From assembly GCF_001280125.1 (NCBI RefSeq), contig NZ_LGEG01000238.1, positions 1 to 46,993 of the forward strand: a stretch of DNA of 46,993 nucleotides, given 5' to 3'. The notes beneath the pieces were generated by a model. The model had not been told where the DNA came from and ran no database searches. It saw only the letters and a program-made list of their open reading frames with translations. Within the stretch, counting starts at the first letter, position 1. Each line of letters begins with the position of its first letter. Below are positions 1-9,959 of this stretch, one piece after another. Made by a program: the position numbers and the translations under genes. This stretch comes from Streptomyces sp. NRRL F-6492. Lineage in GTDB: Bacteria; Actinomycetota; Actinomycetes; Streptomycetales; Streptomycetaceae.

Positions 1-36
1 GGTGCGGGTGCGGGTGCGGGTGCGGGTGGGGGTGGG
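1..36. repeat. 6-bp tandem repeat at left edge
   Basis: Four GGTGCG units are followed by two GGTGGG units. Read on the minus strand in the frame of the partial gene below, they encode alternating His and Pro residues, so this is probably a coding microsatellite cut by the window edge. Confidence 0.8.
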
Positions 37-199
37 GGCACGGGCCCGACCCGGCCGACGCCACCGCGACGTGCGAACCGCCGGGACCGGTCACGGCGTG
101 GGCGCAGGCGTCGGCGGAGACGGGCGCGGGGGCGGCGAGGAGCCACACCAGCGTCAGGGCCGCCAGCGGCCGCGCGAGGAGTGATCCGTACTGAGACAC
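1..199 (-). CDS. partial secreted His-Pro-rich protein (5' end only)
   Basis: A minus-strand reading frame opens with GTG at 199-197 and runs off the left edge. The first residues include a hydrophobic stretch (LAALTLVWLLAAPAPVSA) that looks like a Sec signal peptide with an AxA-type cleavage site at about residue 31. A short mature part follows, ending in an alternating HPHPHP tail encoded by the hexamer repeat. His-Pro tails can bind metal ions, but no family is recognised. No strong ribosome binding site precedes the GTG, and no other start in frame looks better. The call rests on the signal peptide and codon use only. Confidence 0.42.
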   Translation of the reverse strand, partial: MSQYGSLLARPLAALTLVWLLAAPAPVSADACAHAVTGPGGSHVAVASAGSGPCPHPHPHPHPHPH

Positions 200-725
200 G
201 CCGTCGAGCTTGGTCGCGGGCGGCGCGCGCCGGGGCGGAATCCGGGCGGATTCGCCGGATGGAGGGGATCTCCGGATGCGCGGACTTGACGTTCTATCGG
301 ACAGTAGGCGGATTCGGCCCCGTGAACCGGTATCGCACGCACCGTGATTCCCGGCGGGAACCGTTCCGGCCGCCGGAAGAGGAAGTGTCCGGTTGTCGCC
401 CTGTCGAACAGCGTGGTCGACGGGGGATCCCGCACCGGCGGCAGAGCCCCGATCGCGGCAACACCCCAGCCAGGAAAGGGTCCGGTGGCCTCTCGCGGGG
501 GCGTCCGGAAGCGGGACGGGAACCGACGCACGATCATATGCACGTGAATGTGCACGGTCCGAAGGCGTGAAGTCGGCGTTCCGGAAGTACGTGCCAATGG
601 CGTGTGACCAAGAACGGACCGCGAATTTCCGTTTCCACTCGCCCTCCCGGCGGGCGATCAGTAGCCTCACCTCGAACACCGGCCGCGAACACATGGCCGT
701 ATCCCACGGCGACTTGTTGGAGACA
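200..725. other. intergenic region, no supported gene
   Basis: About 525 bp separate the divergent left-edge gene and the methyltransferase. Open frames exist on both strands but lack a ribosome binding site, family resemblance or Streptomyces-like codon use. It presumably holds both promoters; a TTGACG element is seen near 287 without a convincing -10. Confidence 0.6.
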
Positions 726-1541
726 ATGATGGAGCGTCCCGCCTGGGCTCCGCCGGGTATCGACATTTCGGTGCCGAGCGTGTCCCGAATGTACGACTTC
801 TACCTGGGCGGCTCGCACAACTTCGAAGTCGACAGGGAAGCGGCCCGCAGGGCCATGGAGTTCATGCCCGGCCTGCCCAAGATCATGCAGGCCAACCGGG
901 CGTTCATGCGGCGCGCCGTCCGCCACGCCGTTGACAACGACGTCACCCAGTTCCTGGACATAGGCTCCGGCATACCCACCTTCGGCAACGTGCACGAGGT
1001 CGCCCGCGCCGCCGACCCGGCGGCGCGGGTCGTCTACGTCGACCACGACCCGGTCGCCGTCGCCCACAGCCGCGCCGTCCTGGAGGGCCAGGAGAACGCC
1101 GCCGTCGTCTCCGCCGACCTGCGCAAGCCGGCCGACATCCTGCACAGCCCCGAGGTGAACCGACTCCTCGACCTGGAGCGGCCGGTGGCCCTCCTCCTCG
1201 TCGCCGTCCTCCACTTCCTGGAGGACCACGACCGCCCGTACGAGGCCGTCGCCGAGCTGGTCGGCGCCCTCGCGCCCGGCAGCCTCGTGATCCTCACCCA
1301 CGCCTCGTACGAGGGCATCCCGCTCATGGAGGAGCAGGCCGGCGGCACCGTCGGGGTCTACCGGAACATCCGCAACCCCCTGGTGATGCGGTCGAGCGCG
1401 GAGATCGCCCGCTTCTTCGAGGGCACGGAGCTGGTCGAGCCCGGTCTCGTCCCGATGCCCGTCTGGCGGCCGGAGAGTCCGGTCGAGGAGGAGGATCCGC
1501 ACACCTTCTCCGGCATCGCAGGGGTGGGGCGCAAGGCGTGA
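726..1541 (+). CDS. SAM-dependent methyltransferase, DUF574 family
   Basis: The protein has 271 residues and belongs to the actinobacterial S-adenosyl methyltransferase family (DUF574/Methyltransf_19). The family signature is present near the N terminus (SVSRMYDFYLGGSHNFEVDR), followed by a Rossmann glycine motif (FLDIGSGIPT), an acidic loop (VYVDHDPVAV) and a SADLRKP motif. Substrates of this family are unknown. Two adjacent ATG codons follow a GGAG at 719-722; the second, at 729, has the better spacing, so the start could be either. The stop overlaps the GTG start of the c-di-GMP gene, which implies translational coupling and perhaps a shared role. Confidence 0.92.
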   Translation: MMERPAWAPPGIDISVPSVSRMYDFYLGGSHNFEVDREAARRAMEFMPGLPKIMQANRAFMRRAVRHAVDNDVTQFLDIGSGIPTFGNVHEVARAADPAARVVYVDHDPVAVAHSRAVLEGQENAAVVSADLRKPADILHSPEVNRLLDLERPVALLLVAVLHFLEDHDRPYEAVAELVGALAPGSLVILTHASYEGIPLMEEQAGGTVGVYRNIRNPLVMRSSAEIARFFEGTELVEPGLVPMPVWRPESPVEEEDPHTFSGIAGVGRKA

Positions 1542-3703
1542 AGGTCCCGTCCCAGCCGGCCGGTTCCGGCGCCGAGGCCGACGGCCCGGAGGACAGACTC
1601 AGGCGGTTCGTCACCATCTGGAGCCGCGCGATCTTCCCGGTGACCGCCACGTCGCTCACCCGGGCCGAGTTCGAGGTGCACCTGCTGCCGCTGGCCCGCA
1701 TCCTGTGCGACGCCCTGCACGCCCGGCCCTTCGACACGGCCCCGGCCCAGCGCGCCGGCGCGGCCCTGGTCGCCGCCCACTGCACCGATCCGGACGCGCT
1801 CGGCCGCAGCCTCGGCGTGGTCGACTCGTACCTGGTGCTCTACTGCGGTACGGAGTCGGACCTGCCGACCGAGGAGCTCCGGGCCCGCTGCGCCCGGCTC
1901 CAGCACGCCATGGCCGCCGGCTACGCCCAGGCCCTGCGCGAGCGGACCCTCGCCGAGCAGGAGGCCATCGCCCGCTCCGCGCTCGCCGCCCGCACCGCCG
2001 CCGAGATCGCCCTGCACGCCACCGAGAGCCGTTTCCGCGCGGTCTTCGACGGAGCGGCCATCGGCATCGGCATCGCCGACCTCGACGGCAACCTCCTGGA
2101 GGTCAACGAGACCCTCACCCGCATGTTCGGCGGGATGGAGGGACGGCTGCGCAGCCGCAAGGTCAGCGAGTGGGTCCACCCGGAGGACGGGCCGCACGTC
2201 TGGAAGCTGTACGAGGAGCTGGTCCGCGGCGAGCGGGAGCACTACCGGGTCGAGAAGCCGTACTACCGGGGTGACGGAACGGTTCTGTGGACCAACCTCA
2301 CCGTCTCGCTGCTCCGGGACGCCGACGGCCGCCCCCAGTACCAGCTGGCCCTCCTGGAGGACACCACCGAACGGCGCCTGCTCCATCTGCGCCTGCGGTA
2401 CGAGGCCACCCACGACGCCCTCACCGGACTGCCCAACCGGACCCTGTTCTTCGAGCGCCTGGAGAAGGCGCTCGCCCCCGGCGACAACGCCCGCTTCGGC
2501 CTCTGCTACCTCGACCTCGACGGCTTCAAGGTCATCAACGACAGCCTCGGCCACTCCACCGGCGACCGGCTCCTCGTCGAGGTCGCCGACCGGCTGCAGA
2601 GCTGTGTGACCGGGGCCAACGAGATGGTGGCCCGGCTCGGCGGCGACGAGTTCGTCGCCCTCACCACCGGCTCCGGCGGCGAGCGGGACGTCACCGACCT
2701 CGCCGACCGCATCCTCGCCGCCCTCGCCACCCCGCTGCGCATCGACGGCCGCGAGCTGACCGTGCGCGGCAGCCTCGGCGTCGTCGAGGGCCCGGCGGGG
2801 GAGCGGACCCCGGCCGAGGTGCTGCGGAGCGCCGACATCACCATGTACCGGGCCAAGTCGGCGGGCGGCAACCGCTTCGAGCTCGCCGACCCCGAGGCCG
2901 ACGCCCGCGCCATCACCCGGCACGGACTCACCACGGCCCTGCCGGCCGCCCTGGAGCGCGGCGAGTTCTTCATCGAGTACCAGCCGCTCGTCCACCTCGG
3001 CGACGGCAGCGTGCACGGCGCGGAGGCGCTCGTCCGCTGGTGCCACCCGCAGCACGGGGTGCTCGGGCCCGACCGGTTCATCCCGCTCGCCGAGGACACC
3101 GGCCTGATCGTGCCGCTCGGCCGCTGGGTGCTCCAGGAGGCCGTGCGCCAGGCCCGCTTCTGGCAGACCCGGCACGCCGACGGCGGCCCGCTCCGCATCA
3201 ACGTCAACCTCTCCCCGACGCAGCTCCACCACCCGCGCCTGGTCGCCGACACCGTCGACGTCCTGGAGCGGTCCGGGCTCGACCCGGGCGCGCTCTGCCT
3301 GGAGGTGACCGAGTCGGCCCTGATCGGCGCCGACGAGGGCCTCCTGAAGCCGCTGCGGCAGCTCGCCGAGATGGGCGTCGACATAGCGCTCGACGACTTC
3401 GGCACCGGCTACTCGAACCTGGCCAACCTGCGGCGGCTGCCGGTGAGCGTCCTCAAGCTGGACCGCTCCTTCACCCGGGGCATGCAGCAGCACCCGGTGG
3501 ACCCGGTCGACCTGAAGATCGTCGAGGGGATCGTCTCGCTCGCCCACAGCCTGGAGCTCGCGGTCACCGTCGAGGGCGTGGAGACGGGGGCGCAGGCACG
3601 CCAGCTCCGGGAACTCGGCTGCGACACGGCGCAGGGCTGGTACTACGCCCGCCCCGGCGCCCCGGACCGCATCCACTCGCTGCTCCTGGCGGACGCGGTG
3701 TGA
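1538..3703 (+). CDS. rmdA: PAS-GGDEF-EAL bifunctional c-di-GMP enzyme (RmdA-like)
   Basis: This 721-residue soluble protein has an N-terminal helical region of about 160 residues, a PAS/PAC sensor (about 165-290), a GGDEF diguanylate cyclase (about 290-450) and an EAL phosphodiesterase (about 465-715). The cyclase site is intact (LGGDEF near residue 368), as are EAL motifs (EALVR near 495, DDFGTGYSN near 618, VEGVET near the C terminus), so both making and breaking c-di-GMP are plausible. Size and architecture match Streptomyces RmdA, which affects development through the c-di-GMP/BldD pathway. The symbol is given on architecture and remembered synteny with the sdh genes. Start GTG overlaps the stop of the upstream methyltransferase. 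It ends 27 bp from the convergent LysR gene. Confidence 0.9.
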   Translation: MKVPSQPAGSGAEADGPEDRLRRFVTIWSRAIFPVTATSLTRAEFEVHLLPLARILCDALHARPFDTAPAQRAGAALVAAHCTDPDALGRSLGVVDSYLVLYCGTESDLPTEELRARCARLQHAMAAGYAQALRERTLAEQEAIARSALAARTAAEIALHATESRFRAVFDGAAIGIGIADLDGNLLEVNETLTRMFGGMEGRLRSRKVSEWVHPEDGPHVWKLYEELVRGEREHYRVEKPYYRGDGTVLWTNLTVSLLRDADGRPQYQLALLEDTTERRLLHLRLRYEATHDALTGLPNRTLFFERLEKALAPGDNARFGLCYLDLDGFKVINDSLGHSTGDRLLVEVADRLQSCVTGANEMVARLGGDEFVALTTGSGGERDVTDLADRILAALATPLRIDGRELTVRGSLGVVEGPAGERTPAEVLRSADITMYRAKSAGGNRFELADPEADARAITRHGLTTALPAALERGEFFIEYQPLVHLGDGSVHGAEALVRWCHPQHGVLGPDRFIPLAEDTGLIVPLGRWVLQEAVRQARFWQTRHADGGPLRINVNLSPTQLHHPRLVADTVDVLERSGLDPGALCLEVTESALIGADEGLLKPLRQLAEMGVDIALDDFGTGYSNLANLRRLPVSVLKLDRSFTRGMQQHPVDPVDLKIVEGIVSLAHSLELAVTVEGVETGAQARQLRELGCDTAQGWYYARPGAPDRIHSLLLADAV

Positions 3704-3730
3704 CGGGGGCGGGGGACCGGGGCCGTGCGC

Positions 3731-4660
3731 TCAGACGGGCGCGCCCGCGGGCCCCGGCCCCTTCGGGCCTCCCGGCCGCACCTTCCGGGAGGCCAGCAGG
3801 ACCCGCTGGAGCTCCCGCGCGGCCCTCGGCGGCGCCACGTCGCTGCGGTGGGCCAGCGCGATCGTGCGGCGCAGGCCCGGCCGGGCGAGGGCCGTCACCC
3901 GCAGGTCGCGGCCGGCCCGCGCGGCGACCATCGCCGGGACCACCGCGAGCCCGAGCCCGGCCCGTACGAAACCGAGCACCGCGTCCAGCTCCCCGCCCTC
4001 GACGGTGAACGCGGGCTCGAAGCCCTCCGCCCGGCAGGCCGCCACCGTCAGCTCCCGCAGGTCGTAGCCGTGCCGGAACATCACGAGCGGCTGGTCGCGC
4101 AGGTCCGTGATCCGCACCGGGCGCCGGGGCGCCGGCTCCGAGGCGGCGGAGACCACCACCAGGTCCTCCCGCAGCAGCTCGATCGTCGTCAGGGCGGGTG
4201 ACGGGGTCGGCAGCGGCAGCACCACGAGGGCCAGGTCGAGCGCCCCGCGCGCCAGCTCCCGCACGAGGTCGTGCGAGCCGCTCTCCTCGATCAGGAGCTC
4301 GATCCCCGGGTGCAGGTCGTGGAAGGCCCGCAGCACGTCCGGCAGGAGCCCCGTGCACAGGCTCGGGGTCGCGCCGAGTCGCACCCGGCCCCGCTTGAGC
4401 TGGGCCAGCTCCTGCACCTCCAGCCGGGCCGTCTCGGTGTCCGCGAGGATCCGGCGGGCCAGCGGCAGCAGGGCCTCCCCGGCGTCGGTGAGCGTGATGT
4501 TCCCCCGGGCCCGGCTGAACAGCTCCGCGCCCAGCTCCTGCTCCAGGGCCTTGATCTGCTGGGAGAGCGAGGGCTGCGAGACGTGGACGCGCTCGGCGGC
4601 CCGGGTGAAGTGCCGGGTCTCGGCCACGGCGACGAAGTAGAGGAGCTGCTGGAACTGCAT
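3731..4660 (-). CDS. LysR-family transcriptional regulator
   Basis: This 309-residue protein has the classic LysR layout: winged helix-turn-helix in residues 1-60 (FTRAAERVHVSQPSLSQQIK) and a periplasmic-binding-like effector domain from about residue 90. It is transcribed divergently from the succinate dehydrogenase operon with a 96-bp shared region carrying a T-N11-A type inverted repeat, the usual LysR operator. It most likely controls that operon and itself. The effector is unknown; a C4-dicarboxylate or redox-related ligand is only a guess. The C terminus is a Gly-Pro-rich tail. Confidence 0.95.
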   Translation of the reverse strand: MQFQQLLYFVAVAETRHFTRAAERVHVSQPSLSQQIKALEQELGAELFSRARGNITLTDAGEALLPLARRILADTETARLEVQELAQLKRGRVRLGATPSLCTGLLPDVLRAFHDLHPGIELLIEESGSHDLVRELARGALDLALVVLPLPTPSPALTTIELLREDLVVVSAASEPAPRRPVRITDLRDQPLVMFRHGYDLRELTVAACRAEGFEPAFTVEGGELDAVLGFVRAGLGLAVVPAMVAARAGRDLRVTALARPGLRRTIALAHRSDVAPPRAARELQRVLLASRKVRPGGPKGPGPAGAPV

Positions 4661-4682
4661 GACCCCAGCGTAGGCGATACGA

Positions 4683-4697
4683 ATAGGAAGAGCCTAT
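4683..4697. promoter_or_regulatory. candidate LysR operator (T-N11-A)
   Basis: ATAGG, five bases and CCTAT form a perfect inverted repeat that also satisfies the T-N11-A rule for LysR sites. It lies 22 bp upstream of the regulator's start codon and about 60 bp upstream of sdhC. Related TAGGCGATA and CTATCGATA sequences flank it and could be secondary half-sites. Confidence 0.6.
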
Positions 4698-4718
4698 CGA
4701 TATCAGCCGGACCATGTC

Positions 4719-4749
4719 TTGGACCTCTCGGGCCCTCCGGCCCTAGCGT
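4719..4749 (+). promoter_or_regulatory. sdhCAB promoter, probably leaderless transcript
   Basis: TTGGAC (4719-4724) and TAGCGT (4744-4749) are separated by 19 bp, close to the housekeeping consensus of actinobacteria. The ATG of sdhC begins only 8 bp after the -10, so transcription probably starts at or beside the start codon; no ribosome binding site is present. A GGGCC/GGCCC inverted repeat fills the spacer just before the -10. Confidence 0.55.
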
Positions 4750-4756
4750 CGTACGC

Positions 4757-5482
4757 ATGGCTCTGGCACCCACGGGGAAGCGCACGACGGACCGCCCACC
4801 GTCCCCCGCACCGTCACGCGGATTCCTCTCCTCGACGCTCGGCAAGAAGACGGTCATGGCCGTCAGCGGGCTGATCATGCTCGGCTACCTCGTCGCCCAC
4901 GTCGCCGGAAACCTCAAGGTCTTCTTCGGCCCCGAGGAGTTCAACGAGTACGCCCACTGGCTGCGCGTCATGGGCGCCCCGCTGCTGCACCACGAGTGGG
5001 CCCTCTGGATCGTCCGGATCGTGCTCCTCGCCGCCGTCGGCGCCCACGCCGTCTCCGCGTACCAGCTCAGCCGGCGCGACATCAGGGCGCGCCCCACCGG
5101 CTACGTCCACCGCCGCAGGCGGGCCTCGTACGCCACCCGCACCATGCGCTGGGGCGGGATCATCCTGGCCCTGTTCATCGTCTGGCACGTCCTCGACCTG
5201 ACCACCGGCACCGTCCACACCGGCGGCTTCGAGGAGGGCAGGCCCTACCAGAACGTCGTGGACACCTTCTCCACCTGGTACGGCAACGTCATCTACCTCG
5301 TCGCCATGCTCGCCGTCGGCCTCCACGTCCGCCACGGCTTCTGGAGCGCCGCCCAGACCCTGGGCGTCGGCAACGCCCGCCGCGAACGCCTCCTGCGGGG
5401 CCTCGCCAACGGCCTCGCGCTCGCCCTGACCGCGGGCTTCGTCTCCGTCCCCGTCGCCGTCATGACCGGAGTGGTGAGCTGA
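4757..5482 (+). CDS. sdhC: succinate dehydrogenase cytochrome b subunit
   Basis: This 241-residue integral membrane protein has about five predicted membrane spans and is related to the single-anchor cytochrome b558 subunits of Bacillus-type succinate dehydrogenase and epsilon-proteobacterial fumarate reductase. Conserved His residues sit in or near membrane segments ([35 protein letters not shown]) and fit di-heme ligation. It anchors SdhA and SdhB and passes electrons to menaquinone. It is the first gene of a three-gene operon, two bases ahead of sdhA. It resembles the second sdh set of Streptomyces rather than the four-gene sdhCDAB locus. Confidence 0.93.
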   Translation: MALAPTGKRTTDRPPSPAPSRGFLSSTLGKKTVMAVSGLIMLGYLVAHVAGNLKVFFGPEEFNEYAHWLRVMGAPLLHHEWALWIVRIVLLAAVGAHAVSAYQLSRRDIRARPTGYVHRRRRASYATRTMRWGGIILALFIVWHVLDLTTGTVHTGGFEEGRPYQNVVDTFSTWYGNVIYLVAMLAVGLHVRHGFWSAAQTLGVGNARRERLLRGLANGLALALTAGFVSVPVAVMTGVVS

Positions 5483-5484
5483 CC

Positions 5485-7442
<1,958 letters not shown>

Positions 7443-7446
<4 letters not shown>

Positions 7447-8192
7447 AGCTCAACCTGCGCGTCTGGCGCCAGCGGAACGCCGACGCCGACGGCGCCATGG
7501 CCACCTACGAGGTGGACGGCATCTCCCCCGACATGTCGTTCCTGGAGATGCTCGACACCCTCAACGAGGAACTCACCCTGCGCGGCGAGGACCCCGTGGC
7601 CTTCGACCACGACTGCCGCGAGGGCATCTGCGGCGCGTGCAGCCTCGTCATCAACGGCGACGCCCACGGCCCCGAGCGCACCACGACCTGCCAGCTCCAC
7701 ATGCGCTCCTTCCGCGACGGCGACACGATCGACGTCGAGCCCTGGCGCGCCGCCGCCTTCCCGGTCGTCAAGGACCTGGTGGTCGACCGCTCGGCCTTCG
7801 ACCGGGTCATCCAGGCCGGCGGCTACGTCACCGCCCCCACGGGCGCGGCCCCCGAGGCCCACGCCACGCCGGTCCCCAAGCCCGACGCGGACTTCGCCTT
7901 CGAGCACGCCGAGTGCATCGGCTGCGGCGCGTGCGTGGCCGCCTGCCCCAACGGCTCGGCCATGCTCTTCACCTCGGCCAAGGTCAACCACCTCAACGTC
8001 CTGCCGCAGGGCTCCCCGGAGCGCGAGACCCGGGTCCTCGACATGGTCGCCCAGATGGACGCGGAGGGCTTCGGCGGCTGCACCCTGACGGGCGAGTGCG
8101 CGACGGCCTGCCCGAAGGGGATCCCGCTGCCGTCGATCTCGGCGATGAACCGGGAGTGGCTGCGGGCGCGGCGCAAGGCGGGCCGCGGCTGA
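7443..8192 (+). CDS. sdhB: succinate dehydrogenase iron-sulfur subunit
   Basis: This 249-residue subunit carries three Fe-S centres between flavin and heme. Visible ligands are Cys58, Cys63, Cys66 and Cys83 for the [2Fe-2S] centre, Cys158, Cys161, Cys164 and Cys168 ([11 protein letters not shown]), and Cys213, Cys219 and Cys223 for the remaining clusters. The first ATG overlaps the stop of sdhA. It is the last gene of the operon; a 16-bp tandem repeat follows the stop directly. Confidence 0.95.
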
Positions 8193-8193
8193 G

Positions 8194-8225
8194 GCCGGCC
8201 GCGCTCGAAGCCGGCCGCGCTCGAA
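8194..8225. repeat. 16-bp tandem repeat after sdhB
   Basis: Two exact copies of GCCGGCCGCGCTCGAA lie immediately after the sdhB stop, with a degenerate third part (GCCGGTCCCGG) behind. GCCGG/CCGGC self-complementarity could let it fold as a 3' end structure. No T-run follows. Confidence 0.7.
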
Positions 8226-8300
8226 GCCGGTCCCGGCCGAGGCCGGATCCGGACAATCCGAGGACGTGGGCTCCGCCACACACGGCACCCCGGCGCGAAA

Positions 8301-8319
8301 GATCATTCACAGAATGATC
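8301..8319. promoter_or_regulatory. GATCATTC-N3-GAATGATC palindrome upstream of melC1
   Basis: A perfect 8-bp inverted repeat with a 3-bp centre lies in an unusually AT-rich patch (about 8298-8405), 214 bp ahead of melC1. It has the symmetry of a dimeric repressor or activator site. The cognate protein is not known, and no regulator gene lies next to it. Confidence 0.55.
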
Positions 8320-8499
8320 ATCTTCTCCGTAAGATTTTCGCTCCGGGGCGCTTTCGTGCGCCGGAACAGCAAGATCAACTCTGTTCAAAACTGCACTTTC
8401 CATGGCAAGTTGACCACTTCACGGCCAACCGCCCACCGCCGATTTCCGCCGCGTCCCTCCTCCCGGGTACTGATGACCCCTGCCGGGGGCATATGACCA

Positions 8500-8530
8500 A
8501 ACCCCCGGTCGCACAGACCACTTGGGGGTT
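8500..8530 (+). promoter_or_regulatory. hairpin covering the melC1 ribosome binding site
   Basis: AACCCCC (8500-8506) pairs with GGGGGTT (8524-8530), and GGTC (8507-8510) continues the stem with GACC (8516-8519) around a GCACA loop, leaving ACTT as a bulge. The 3' arm contains the G-rich Shine-Dalgarno sequence two bases before the melC1 ATG. Folding would hide the ribosome binding site, so translational control is possible; a transcriptional role is less likely because no T-run follows. Confidence 0.5.
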
Positions 8531-8532
8531 CC

Positions 8533-8910
8533 ATGTCCAGCATCACCCGCCGCCGGGCTCTCGGCGTCGCGGCAGGCGCCGCGGGCGCCGTGGCGGTCCT
8601 CGCCCACGCGGGCCCGGCCGGGGCCGCCGCGCCCCGTGCCGCCGCCGACCCGGCCTCCTTCGACGAGGTCTACCAGGGCCGCCGCATCCGGGGCGGACCC
8701 GCGCACGGCGGCGGCCACCACGGGGGGCACCACGGCGGCGGCTACGCCGTCACCGTCGACGGCCGGGAACTGCACGTCATGCGGAACGCCGACGGCACCT
8801 GGATCAGCGTGATCCACCACTACGAGCCCGTCGCCACGCCCAGGGAACTGGCCCGCGCGGCCGTCCGTGAACTGCGCGGCGCCCCGCTCGTACCCCTCGC
8901 CCTCGGCTGA
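8533..8910 (+). CDS. melC1: tyrosinase cofactor (caddie) MelC1
   Basis: This 125-residue secreted helper binds apo-tyrosinase, delivers copper and carries it across the membrane. The N terminus is a twin-arginine type signal (TRRRALGV followed by an Ala-rich hydrophobic core), needed because MelC2 has no signal of its own. A His-Gly cluster at about residues 58-68 is a likely copper site, and the conserved caddie core ([18 protein letters not shown]) is intact. It is followed 23 bp later by melC2, the standard mel operon order. Confidence 0.96.
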   Translation: MSSITRRRALGVAAGAAGAVAVLAHAGPAGAAAPRAAADPASFDEVYQGRRIRGGPAHGGGHHGGHHGGGYAVTVDGRELHVMRNADGTWISVIHHYEPVATPRELARAAVRELRGAPLVPLALG

Positions 8911-8933
8911 CCGATCCAGGAACGGGCACCACC

Positions 8934-9761
8934 ATGACCGTACGCAAGAACCAGGCCACCCTCACCGCCGACGAGAAGCGGCGCTTCGTCGACGCCCTCC
9001 TGGAGCTCAAGCGCTCCGGGCGGTACGACACCTTCGTCACCACGCACAACGCCTTCATCATGGGCGACACCGACGACGGCGACCGGGTCGGGCACCGCTC
9101 GCCGTCCTTCCTGCCCTGGCACCGGCGCTTCCTCCTGGAGTTCGAGGCGGCCCTGAAGTCCGTCGACCCGACCGTCACCCTGCCCTACTGGGACTGGACC
9201 GCCGACCGGACCTCCCGCTCCTCGCTGTGGGCGCCCGACCTCCTCGGCGGCACCGGACGCGCCCGCGACGGCCAGGTCACCGACGGCCCCTTCGCCCGCG
9301 TCGGCAACCGCTGGCCGATCACCGTCCGCGTCGACGGGCGCGACTTCCTCCGGCGCGACCTCGGCGCCGGCGGCCGGCAGCTCCCCACCCGCGCCGAGGT
9401 GGACTCCGTCCTCGCCATGGAGACCTACGACACGGCCCCCTGGAACAGCGCCTCCGACGGCTTCCGCAACCACCTGGAGGGCTGGCGCGGGGTGAACCTC
9501 CACAACCGCGTCCACGTCTGGGTCGGCGGCCAGATGGCCACCGGGGTCTCTCCCAACGACCCCGTCTTCTGGCTGCACCACGCCTTCGTCGACAAGCTGT
9601 GGGCCGACTGGCAGGCCCGCCACCCCGGCTCGGCCTACCTGCCGGCCGCGGGCACCCGGAACGTCGTGGACCTCCACGACACCATGCGCCCGTGGAACGA
9701 CGTGACCCCGGCGGACATGCTGGACCACACGCCCCACTACACCTTCGACACGGCGGCCTGA
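8934..9761 (+). CDS. melC2: tyrosinase
   Basis: This 275-residue binuclear copper monophenol monooxygenase converts tyrosine to DOPA and dopaquinone, the first steps of melanin formation. All six copper ligands known from Streptomyces tyrosinase are in place: His38, His54 and His63 for CuA, and His190, His194 and His216 for CuB. The length matches the family (about 273). There is no signal peptide; export should occur with MelC1 through Tat. A strong hairpin follows 23 bp after the stop. Confidence 0.97.
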   Translation: MTVRKNQATLTADEKRRFVDALLELKRSGRYDTFVTTHNAFIMGDTDDGDRVGHRSPSFLPWHRRFLLEFEAALKSVDPTVTLPYWDWTADRTSRSSLWAPDLLGGTGRARDGQVTDGPFARVGNRWPITVRVDGRDFLRRDLGAGGRQLPTRAEVDSVLAMETYDTAPWNSASDGFRNHLEGWRGVNLHNRVHVWVGGQMATGVSPNDPVFWLHHAFVDKLWADWQARHPGSAYLPAAGTRNVVDLHDTMRPWNDVTPADMLDHTPHYTFDTAA

Positions 9762-9783
9762 CGGGCCCCGGAAGGCCTCCCGG

Positions 9784-9810
9784 CCCGGGTGCCCCGCGCG
9801 GGCACCCGGG
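9784..9810 (+). terminator. mel operon terminator hairpin
   Basis: CCCGGGTGCCC (9784-9794) pairs perfectly with GGGCACCCGGG (9800-9810) around a 5-nt loop, 23 bp after the melC2 stop. It is a very stable GC stem without a long T-run, as is usual in Streptomyces. Confidence 0.75.
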
Positions 9811-9857
9811 CATTTGCCCACATCAACGGATGATCCAGGAGGAAAGGAGGAATCGGG

Positions 9858-9910
9858 GGGCCGTGTGCCGGGTACCCGGGTCTTCGCAGCCCGGGAGGCG
9901 CACACGGCCC
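9858..9910 (+). promoter_or_regulatory. large stem-loop in the exporter leader
   Basis: GGGCCGTGTGC (9858-9868) pairs with GCACACGGCCC (9900-9910). Inside it CCCGGG pairs with a second CCCGGG. The structure sits 50 bp ahead of the exporter start and 8 bp after a purine-rich AGGAGGAAAGGAGG (9837-9850) that has no believable reading frame of its own. It may be an attenuator or RNA-stability element of the exporter leader. Confidence 0.5.
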
Positions 9911-9959
9911 GTGTCGCGCGCCGTCCACCGGGCCGTACCCGAGGGAACCAGGAGGACAC

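Noticed and set aside
154..597. 147-residue minus-strand open frame
   Set aside because: No ribosome binding site, atypical Arg/Pro-rich composition and no family resemblance; looks like chance in GC-rich DNA.
1358..3676. 772-residue open frame antisense to the c-di-GMP gene
   Set aside because: Mirror frame of a clear GGDEF-EAL gene; low-complexity Gly/Val/Asp translation.
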